From Cytophagaceae bacterium (lineage in GTDB: Bacteria; Bacteroidota; Bacteroidia; Cytophagales; Flexibacteraceae): a stretch of DNA of 33,510 nucleotides. The notes beneath the pieces were generated by a model. It was given only the letters and a program-made list of their open reading frames with translations. It had not been told where the DNA came from and did no database searches. Positions within the stretch are counted from its first letter, which is position 1; each line of letters starts with the position of its first letter. This document shows, piece after piece, positions 25,327 to 31,992 of this stretch. The stretch covers positions 1 through 33,510 of the forward strand of contig JAIXQU010000091.1 of assembly GCA_027485575.1 (NCBI GenBank). Reading direction: 5' to 3'. A program made the position numbers and the translations under genes.

Positions 25327-26208
25327 CTATTTTGTATAAATCAAGTTTAAAAGAACTTCCCATGCTTTTTCAATCTGAAACTCACTGATTAGATTTTTTA
25401 ACTGGCGTTTTTCAATTTCAAATTGGGAACTATGGACATCAATTGAAATCTTAAAAGGGAGATATTTCTCGATGTGAGGTATCACCTGAACATTTGCCAA
25501 TCTGGCCAGTTCACTGCCAGTTAAGAAATCTGATTCGCGTATCTCTTTTGGCAGTCCATCAAAACCGATTACATCTTTCGAACCTGGCTTGGGCAATTCA
25601 AAAATGGACTCTGCATTGGCCCTGACATAAAAATCATAACCCATTCTTCCTACAAGATCCATTGCTATCTGATCAATTCGATTGTCATTCATTACCAATT
25701 GATTGTCAAAATGCAGCGCCAGAATTTTACAAACAACCAGATTTCCAGCTCCTCCTTCTGTACCGGTATAGATGATATCTGTAACCTCACATTCAAAAGC
25801 AGCAGGCGCCTCCAATATTCTTGCAGGTCGCACAAAATCTGATTTGACAGGAGTAAATCCAGCTTTTTCAAATTCATTAATTCCTTCATCGAACTCTGAG
25901 CTGGCGAGTGACATTTGGTCAACCATTGAATAAGAAACCACATTAATTACACATTCTTTCACTGCCTCCACATTATGCAAAGTATGCTTTGTGGTGTTAT
26001 CCCTTCCTCTGCGGGCAGGGGAAAAAATTAAAGTTGGTGGGTTAGAGCCAAAGGCATTAAAGAAACTAAAGGGAGATAAATTGGGTCGGCCATTGGCATC
26101 AATTGTTGAAACAAATGCAATTGGCCGGGGCCCGACTGCTGCAAGCATATAACTATGCCAACTCGCTAACTTTTCGTCTTTAGGAAGTATTGTTTTCCAG
26201 GTTTTCAT
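25327..26208 (-). CDS. Flavoredoxin-type FMN-binding split-barrel flavoprotein
   Basis: The product has 293 residues. Its first ~190 residues are a flavin-reductase-like split barrel: VGPRPIAFVSTIDANGRPNLSPFSFFNAFG is the family signature, with RPIA and the NLSP/SPFSFFNAF block that hold FMN, followed by FSPARRG and HNVEAVKECVINVVS. The C-terminal ~100 residues are an extra domain with no recognised function. The partner oxidase or substrate cannot be named. The ATG is only 1 nt after the polX-like stop, so the two genes are in one operon and probably translationally coupled; whether that reflects a shared pathway is unknown. Confidence 0.85.
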   Translation of the reverse strand: MKTWKTILPKDEKLASWHSYMLAAVGPRPIAFVSTIDANGRPNLSPFSFFNAFGSNPPTLIFSPARRGRDNTTKHTLHNVEAVKECVINVVSYSMVDQMSLASSEFDEGINEFEKAGFTPVKSDFVRPARILEAPAAFECEVTDIIYTGTEGGAGNLVVCKILALHFDNQLVMNDNRIDQIAMDLVGRMGYDFYVRANAESIFELPKPGSKDVIGFDGLPKEIRESDFLTGSELARLANVQVIPHIEKYLPFKISIDVHSSQFEIEKRQLKNLISEFQIEKAWEVLLNLIYTK

Positions 26209-26209
26209 T

Positions 26210-27898
26210 TTAATTGCCTTTCTTGTTCTTGATATAATCGAGTATTGCCTCCAGTGATAGGGCGTTTAACACATTAGAAATTTCTGCTCCGGCTTTTCTT
26301 GCCATATAAGTACCATATTCCATCATTTGCATCCCTTCTCTCTCATGGGCATCCGGGTTTATAGAAATCATGGCCCCCTTTTCGATTGCTCTTGAAAGAT
26401 TTTCCCAGTCCATATCTAATCTCGAAGGATGGGCATTGATTTCTATCACTACCTTATTGGCAATGCATGCATCAATTATTTTTTGATACTCTAAAGGGTA
26501 TCCAGGCCTTTTTAAAAGAATTCTCCCTGAACAATGCCCCAAAATTGTGGTAAATGGATTTTCAATAGCCTTGATTAACCTTTGTGTGGCTGTAGATAAG
26601 TCCATTTTCATAGAGGAATGAACGGAAGAAACAACATAATCAAATCCCTTTAAAATATCTGAAGCGTAATCCAAAGAACCGTCAGAAAGTATATCTGATT
26701 CTATGCCTTTAAGAATTTTAAAGCCTTTATACTTTTGATTCAAATTGTCGATTTCTTTCCATTGCTTTTCCACAGTTTCTTCAAATAAACCATTGGCGTA
26801 CTGAGCGGATTTAGAATGGTCTGCAATCCCGAAATATTCCCAACCTTTTTCAATGCACCAATTGGCCATTTCTTCAATGGTGTTTTTCCCATCACTATAT
26901 TTTGAGTGGTTGTGCAGACAACCTTTTAAATCTGAAAAGGAAACCAAAGCTGAATTCTTTTCGGGAAAATTTTCATTCCACTCAAATCTACCGGTTCTCA
27001 ACTCTGGCGATATATTGCCTTTGCCCAACAATTCATATAACTCAGAATCAGAATTATAGCTGGATTTTTTCCAGGTTTTGTACAAAGGGACACCTTTTTC
27101 GTGGGCCGATTTCCAATGACCATCTGTAGCGTTTAACAGAAAAGACTGTTTTGACCAATCATCTTTTCCGGAAAAAAAGATACGCACCAGGGTTCTTTTC
27201 TCAGTATGAAAACCTGAAAACAGAAATGGCCCGGATGCCATTGGATCCATTTCAAATACCCTGGAATGAGAAAACCATGTTTTTACCTTTTGTCGTTCAG
27301 AAATAGGAATTAAATATTCTATGGCTGAAACCACCTCTGATTTCAATACCAAATCACCAACAGGAACAAAACCAGCAATCTGAAATTCTAAAAGCTCCTT
27401 TTCCAGAACTTTAGAAAGTTCCAATCCTTTGTGCATCAAGGCCTTTCCTTCTACACTTTCCAGAAAACCGATTCCAGCCAGGATTGATTCCTGTGCTTTG
27501 TTTCCAAATCCTTTTACCAACGCCAATTGGCCTGACAAACAGAATTGTTTTAAAACATCAATGGTTTCTACTCCTGCTTCTTTCCAAAGTGTTTTTACTT
27601 TCTTAGGCCCCAATCCGGAAATAAGCAACATAGATCTGACTCCCTTTGGAATTTGCAATTCCATATCAGATAACTCTGAAAAGGTTTCAGATGCAAGCAT
27701 TTGGTTTAAAACCAAAGCCATTCCCTTGGTATATTTGGCCGAAATGCCTGCTTCATCCAACTGATTGAGCTGGGTAGACTCCTTTTCTATTTCCTGAGAT
27801 AACTTTCGAAAAGCATTAATTTTAAAAATATTGGCATCCAAAAGCTCCATATAGGAAATGGCTTCTTCCAGTTTTTCTACTATTTCAGAATTGGTCAT
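26210..27898 (-). CDS. PolX-like protein: PHP-domain phosphoesterase with a degenerate polymerase domain
   Basis: Family X polymerase/exonucleases join a Pol-beta-like half to a C-terminal PHP nuclease and act in base-excision repair. The 562-residue length fits. Two helix-hairpin-helix motifs are visible (ISGLGPKKVKTLW 93-105, VKGFGNKAQESIL 128-140). The PHP site looks complete: H329 and H331 with D336 (LHNHSKYSDG), D360-H361, E400, H427, H455, D516 and H518. By contrast the palm motif normally reading GSxRR...GDID is replaced by AGFVPV...SAIE: the two aspartates align to A192 and E194, and the third, in the VDLR strand, to L237. Polymerase activity is therefore doubtful, while nuclease activity is expected. 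It heads an operon with the flavoprotein gene. Confidence 0.88.
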   Translation of the reverse strand: MTNSEIVEKLEEAISYMELLDANIFKINAFRKLSQEIEKESTQLNQLDEAGISAKYTKGMALVLNQMLASETFSELSDMELQIPKGVRSMLLISGLGPKKVKTLWKEAGVETIDVLKQFCLSGQLALVKGFGNKAQESILAGIGFLESVEGKALMHKGLELSKVLEKELLEFQIAGFVPVGDLVLKSEVVSAIEYLIPISERQKVKTWFSHSRVFEMDPMASGPFLFSGFHTEKRTLVRIFFSGKDDWSKQSFLLNATDGHWKSAHEKGVPLYKTWKKSSYNSDSELYELLGKGNISPELRTGRFEWNENFPEKNSALVSFSDLKGCLHNHSKYSDGKNTIEEMANWCIEKGWEYFGIADHSKSAQYANGLFEETVEKQWKEIDNLNQKYKGFKILKGIESDILSDGSLDYASDILKGFDYVVSSVHSSMKMDLSTATQRLIKAIENPFTTILGHCSGRILLKRPGYPLEYQKIIDACIANKVVIEINAHPSRLDMDWENLSRAIEKGAMISINPDAHEREGMQMMEYGTYMARKAGAEISNVLNALSLEAILDYIKNKKGN

Positions 27899-27915
27899 TG
27901 CTCAAAATTGAATTG

Positions 27916-27923
27916 CAAAATTA
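27916..27923 (-). promoter_or_regulatory. Candidate -7 box for the polX-like gene
   Basis: On the minus strand TAATTTTG matches TAnnTTTG, 17 nt before the ATG at 27898. The -33 region 19 nt upstream is only T-rich. A palindrome lies just upstream (27954-27967). Confidence 0.5.
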
Positions 27924-27953
27924 AACCTATCCTGCATTGTAAAGGATAAAAAG

Positions 27954-27967
27954 TGGAAACATTTCCA
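27954..27967. promoter_or_regulatory. Operator-like palindrome between polX-like gene and msrA
   Basis: TGGAAA, CA, TTTCCA is a perfect 6-bp inverted repeat with a 2-nt centre. It is placed upstream of the expected -33 position of the polX-like promoter, in the 210-nt divergent gap to msrA. No other element was found in that gap, and no cognate regulator gene is in the window. Confidence 0.3.
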
Positions 27968-28108
27968 GAACAAAAAGCATTGATATTCAGTTGAATGTTT
28001 TCTTTAATTAGAAAAATATTGGGTAATTTTTTTAATAATTGTAAGATATTGACTCAATACCAGACTTAAATCAAAATGATTCAATTACAAATTGTCCAAA
28101 AATAAAAA

Positions 28109-28789
28109 ATGAACTTTAAAAATAAATTCCAGTTTTTACCAATATGTTTATTTGCCTTTTCGGCTTTTGCGTCTTCCTGTGGGATGGCAAAAACTGAAAA
28201 AGATACAATTGAAAATCAGGGAAAAACTCAGAAAACAAATCTCAACAATAAAAACCAAAAAATGGAAGTAATAACTTTAGGTGCCGGATGTTTCTGGTGT
28301 ATTGAAAGCATTTTTCAAAATCTAAAAGGAGTAGAAAAAGTTGTATCAGGGTATAGCAATGGCCAAAAGCCAAATCCTACTTATAAAGAAGTTTGTACAG
28401 GAACCACAGGCCATGCAGAAGTTGCTCAAATAACTTTTGACCCATCTGTAGTTAGTCTTTCTGAAGTTCTGGAGGTGTTTTTTCAAACCCATGACCCAAC
28501 AACATTAAACAGACAAGGCAATGATGTCGGAACCCAGTATCGTTCCGGAATTTATTATCATACAGAAGAACAAAAGAAAATTGCTTTGGAAATTATTAAA
28601 GCACTGAATGAATCAAAGGCCTATGACAGGCCAATAGTAACCGAAGTAGCCGCAGTTGCTACATTTTATCCAGCAGAAGACTACCATCAGAATTATTTTA
28701 ATGACAACACCAATCAACCTTACTGCCAATATGTTATCCGGCCTAAACTTGACAAATTCAAGAAAGTTTTCAAAGATAAATTGAAGTAA
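28109..28789 (+). CDS. msrA: Peptide methionine sulfoxide reductase A, lipoprotein form
   Basis: MsrA reduces methionine-S-sulfoxide in proteins. The 226-residue product starts with a lipoprotein signal (FAFSAFASSC, lipidated Cys24) and a polar Asn/Lys linker, and the catalytic domain begins near residue 52. The active site GAGCFWCIE places the nucleophile at C61; GYSNG, GHAEVAQITFDP, FFQTHDPTTLNRQGND and VGTQYRSGIYY are canonical. A further cysteine in QPYCQYV near the end could act in recycling. The signal implies repair of envelope proteins rather than cytosolic ones. An internal ATG at residue 52 could in principle yield a cytosolic form. It is monocistronic and closed by a bidirectional terminator. 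Confidence 0.94.
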   Translation: MNFKNKFQFLPICLFAFSAFASSCGMAKTEKDTIENQGKTQKTNLNNKNQKMEVITLGAGCFWCIESIFQNLKGVEKVVSGYSNGQKPNPTYKEVCTGTTGHAEVAQITFDPSVVSLSEVLEVFFQTHDPTTLNRQGNDVGTQYRSGIYYHTEEQKKIALEIIKALNESKAYDRPIVTEVAAVATFYPAEDYHQNYFNDNTNQPYCQYVIRPKLDKFKKVFKDKLK

Positions 28790-28799
28790 GAAGAATTAA

Positions 28800-28841
28800 T
28801 TTTGTAAAAAAGCTCCTTTTCGAAGGGGCTTTTTTACAAAA
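28800..28841. terminator. Long bidirectional terminator between msrA and alaS
   Basis: Arms TTTTGTAAAAAAGC (28800-28813) and GCTTTTTTACAAAA (28828-28841) pair perfectly, and an inner TCCTT/AAGGG (one T-G wobble) closes on a TTCG loop, for about 19 bp in all. A and T runs on both sides suit both directions. It overlaps the alaS stop codon, so the last alaS codons are part of the stem. Confidence 0.9.
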
Positions 28842-31488
28842 TTGCGTTCGCTTTTTCCAAAACTCTATCCAAACCACTTATATCCTGGCCTCCTGCAGTT
28901 GCAAAAAAAGGCTGACCTCCTCCCCCACCTTTAATCTCCTTGCCAAGCTCTCTGGCAATCTGACTTGCATTGAGGTTTTTTGAGGATATCAAATCTTCTG
29001 AAAGCATTACAGCAAGTTGAGGTTTTCCTTCAATATCTGCGGCCAAAACCATAAATAATGGTGCTATTTCTTCTCTGATTTCAAAGCATAACTGCCTGAG
29101 AATCTCCGGACTGCCAACTGAGACTTTCGCTACCAACTTTGAAATTCCCCCTTCGGATTTTGAATTGGCCATTAATTCCTTTTTTAATTCATTTTTTCGC
29201 TCCAGGTCCGCCTTTTCAACCTTTTTTGCCAATAGGTCTCTTTCTAAAATCAATGCAGAAACCGCTTTAGGAATGTCAGTTGGGTTGTTTAAAAGAGATG
29301 AAACAGATTCTATGGCAGACAATTGTTCATCAATATAATTTTGGGCGCCTGAACCGGTAAGTGCTTCAATTCTGCGAACTCCCGCAGCCACAGAACTTTC
29401 AGAAACCAATTTAAACCAGCCTATTTCACCGGTTTGACTCACATGTGTTCCTCCGCAAAGCTCCATGCTGTAGGCAGGGTCAAAAATTATTACCCGGACG
29501 AAATCACCATATTTATCACCAAACAAGGCAGTTGCACCCATTTTTTGAGCTTCGGCAATTGGAATATTTCTCAATTCCTTAAGCGAAATATTTTCTCTTA
29601 TTTTTTGATTCACACGCCCTTCAATTTTTTTCATTTCTTCATCCGTAATTTTCGAAAAATGCGAAAAATCAAATCTCAATTGGTTAGGTGCAACCAAAGA
29701 CCCTTTTTGGGCAATATGTGAACCCAGTGTTTCTTTGAGCGCAGAATGCAGAAGATGTGTTGCTGAATGATTTCCGGCGGTCTGAGACCTAAGCAAATTA
29801 TCGACCTTTGCTTCTGCACTATGGCAGGTGGTTAAAAGATTTTCTGCTTCGGGATGGAACTTACAAATCAGAATGATCAGTTCATTTTCTTTTTTTGTAT
29901 CCAGCACATCTAAAACAAGCAAGTCATTGCCTGATTCATTTTTAAGGGCCAGTTTTCCTTTGTCTCCAACCTGACCACCGCTTTCCCCATAAAAAGGATT
30001 TTGCTCTAAAACTACCTGAATTACAGTCTCTTTTCCAATTGTCTGCTTTCTGAATTTAACGATTTGGGTTTGAGAAACCAAGGAATCGTACCCTACAAAA
30101 CTGCTTTCCAAATCTTCGGCAACCACACTCCAATCACCTGTTTCAGTTTCAGCAGCTTTCCGGCTTCTTGTCTTTTGGGCCTGCATTTCGACCTCAAATC
30201 CAGCTTCATCAAGTTTGAATCCTGACTCTCTGGCTATCAAGGCTGTTAGGTCAAGTGGAAATCCAAATGTGTCGTAAAGTTCGAATGCTTGTTTTCCGTC
30301 AAGTAAATCTGAACCTGCATCTTTGGCTTGTGCCATAAGTTGTGCAATTCTTTTTTCTCCATTCTCCAATGTTCTTAAAAAAGATGATTCTTCTTCTTCC
30401 ACAACTTTAGAAACAAAAGCCTTCTGGGCCTCTAATTCCGGAAAAACACCGGCAAACTGTGCAGCCAATAAAGGGACAAAACGATAAATAAATGGAGATT
30501 TTTGACCCAGATACCTAAAATAATAACGAATGGCTCTTCGCAAAATCCTTCTAATCACATAGCCTGCTTTTGCATTTCCCGGAAGTTGCCCATCTGCAAC
30601 AGCAAAACAAATTGCCCGGATATGATCGGCTAAAACCCGTAATGCAACATCAATTTGCTCATTTTCACCATATTTCACACCACATTCTTTTGCCATGGCA
30701 TCAATCATTGGTGAAAAAACATCGGTATCATAGTTTGAAATTTTTCCTTGCATGGCCATGCAAAGCCTTTCAAAACCCATTCCGGTATCTACATGTCGGG
30801 CAGGGAGCTTTTCAAGGCTACCATTTGAAAGTCGATTGAATTCTATAAAAACATTGTTCCATATTTCTACCACTTGTGGATGTCCTTCATTTACAAGTTC
30901 CCTCCCAGGCTTGGCGGCAATTTCTGCCTCGGTGCGAAGGTCAATATGGATTTCAGTGCATGGACCGCAAGGGCCGGTCTCGCCCATTTCCCAAAAATTA
31001 TCTTTCTTATTCCCTTTTAAAATCTGGGCTTCCGGCAGATTAAGTTTCCAGTAATCCCAGCTTTCCTGATCAATCGGTAGGTTTTCAGAGGCATCTCCTT
31101 CAAAAACGGTGGCATATAATCTGGTTTTATCCAATTGATATCGTTCTGCCAAAAGCTCCCAACTCCAGGCAATTGCCTGCTTCTTAAAATAATCACCAAA
31201 TGACCAGTTGCCCAACATTTCAAACATGGTATGGTGATATGTATCATGGCCAACCTCTTCTAAGTCATTGTGCTTTCCACTGACTCTCAAACACTTTTGA
31301 GTATCGGCAATTCGCCTCGAAGGTGGTGTGCTATTTCCCAGAAAGTAATCTTTGAACTGGTTCATACCCGCGTTGGTAAACATTAAGGTAGGATCGTTTT
31401 TTACTACCAATGGAGCGGAGGGTACTATTAAATGGCCTTTGGATTTAAAAAAGTCGAGAAAGGTTTGGCGAATTTGATCAGATGTCAT
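28834..31488 (-). CDS. alaS: Alanyl-tRNA synthetase
   Basis: A class II synthetase that charges tRNA-Ala, with editing of mischarged Ser and Gly. The 884-residue product is full length. Catalytic core motifs: FFKSKGHLIVPSAPLV near the N-terminus, TFTNAGMNQFK-like segment (FTNAGMNQFKDYFLG), GCGPCTEIH-type loop (GPCGPCTEIHID) and HVDTGMGFERL. The editing domain carries the zinc ligands HSATHLLH and CGGTH (MELCGGTHVSQTGEIG). The C-Ala domain with glycine-rich KGGGGGQPFFATAGG ends the protein. It is transcribed from its own -7 box and faces msrA. Confidence 0.98.
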   Translation of the reverse strand: MTSDQIRQTFLDFFKSKGHLIVPSAPLVVKNDPTLMFTNAGMNQFKDYFLGNSTPPSRRIADTQKCLRVSGKHNDLEEVGHDTYHHTMFEMLGNWSFGDYFKKQAIAWSWELLAERYQLDKTRLYATVFEGDASENLPIDQESWDYWKLNLPEAQILKGNKKDNFWEMGETGPCGPCTEIHIDLRTEAEIAAKPGRELVNEGHPQVVEIWNNVFIEFNRLSNGSLEKLPARHVDTGMGFERLCMAMQGKISNYDTDVFSPMIDAMAKECGVKYGENEQIDVALRVLADHIRAICFAVADGQLPGNAKAGYVIRRILRRAIRYYFRYLGQKSPFIYRFVPLLAAQFAGVFPELEAQKAFVSKVVEEEESSFLRTLENGEKRIAQLMAQAKDAGSDLLDGKQAFELYDTFGFPLDLTALIARESGFKLDEAGFEVEMQAQKTRSRKAAETETGDWSVVAEDLESSFVGYDSLVSQTQIVKFRKQTIGKETVIQVVLEQNPFYGESGGQVGDKGKLALKNESGNDLLVLDVLDTKKENELIILICKFHPEAENLLTTCHSAEAKVDNLLRSQTAGNHSATHLLHSALKETLGSHIAQKGSLVAPNQLRFDFSHFSKITDEEMKKIEGRVNQKIRENISLKELRNIPIAEAQKMGATALFGDKYGDFVRVIIFDPAYSMELCGGTHVSQTGEIGWFKLVSESSVAAGVRRIEALTGSGAQNYIDEQLSAIESVSSLLNNPTDIPKAVSALILERDLLAKKVEKADLERKNELKKELMANSKSEGGISKLVAKVSVGSPEILRQLCFEIREEIAPLFMVLAADIEGKPQLAVMLSEDLISSKNLNASQIARELGKEIKGGGGGQPFFATAGGQDISGLDRVLEKANAIL

Positions 31489-31501
31489 TGTTTATTTCTA
31501 G

Positions 31502-31763
31502 GAAAGGGCTGCAAAGCTAAAAAAAGGAAATCTTTTTTTGCCTCCTGAACGGAAATACAAGAAAATATTAGGTCAAAGATTTGGTGAAGTGCTATTTGAC
31601 TTAAGCGATGAAAAAAATAAAATCGATTTGACTTACAAGGGTTTGAGGAAAAATTCAATAAAAATGAAAATGAAAGCCTTTGGATGATAAATGGTAAAAA
31701 ACCGTTAAGCAAAAAACCAACGAATTCAATCAACTGATTGTCAGATATTTTCAATTAGATTAA
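31502..31763 (+). pseudogene. Possible remnant of a protein gene, broken in three frames
   Basis: In the 500-nt gap between alaS and the PorE-like gene, conceptual translation on the plus strand gives protein-like text that changes frame at A-rich tracts: LPPERKYKKILGQRFGEVLF (frame of base 31502), then ESLWMINGKKPLSKKP (frame of 31672), then EFNQLIVRYFQLD and a stop (frame of 31722, stop 31761-31763). No start codon is present, and the left end runs into the alaS promoter. This could be a decayed gene tail, but AT-rich non-coding DNA can mimic it. The family is not recognised. The minus strand also has a long open frame here (31485-31754), which I regard as spurious. Confidence 0.3.
31512..31519 (-). 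promoter_or_regulatory. Candidate -7 box for alaS
   Basis: On the minus strand TAGCTTTG matches TAnnTTTG and lies 23 nt before the alaS ATG at 31488. The -33 position is not convincing. Confidence 0.5.
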
Positions 31764-31915
31764 AAACCAAAATTCAAAAAATCCTATTCAAAAATAACCG
31801 AAATTAACCATTGATCTCATCCTTCAATGACGAAGCTTTTGAGAGGATTTTTAGGTTAAAATTTTAGAAAACTATTAACTAAAAATTAATTGTAGCTAAT
31901 TTACCTACATTCCAT

Positions 31916-31946
31916 TTTGACCTTTCCATGCTTAAATGTTAATTTG
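31916..31946 (+). promoter_or_regulatory. Promoter of the PorE-like gene
   Basis: TTTG at 31916-31919, exactly 19 nt, then TTAATTTG at 31939-31946 (one mismatch to TAnnTTTG). The ATG follows 46 nt downstream at 31993. Apart from this and the possible remnant, the stretch 31764-31915 shows nothing I can name. Confidence 0.65.
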
Positions 31947-31992
31947 GCATTTACTCAAAGAGTTGGCAATCCATGGCTTTGAATTTTATCAA

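Noticed and set aside
31485-31754. Minus-strand open frame of 89 codons whose stop overlaps the alaS start
   Set aside because: The Phe/Leu/Ser-rich product has no recognisable domain, it runs over the alaS promoter box, and it is antisense to protein-like text on the plus strand.
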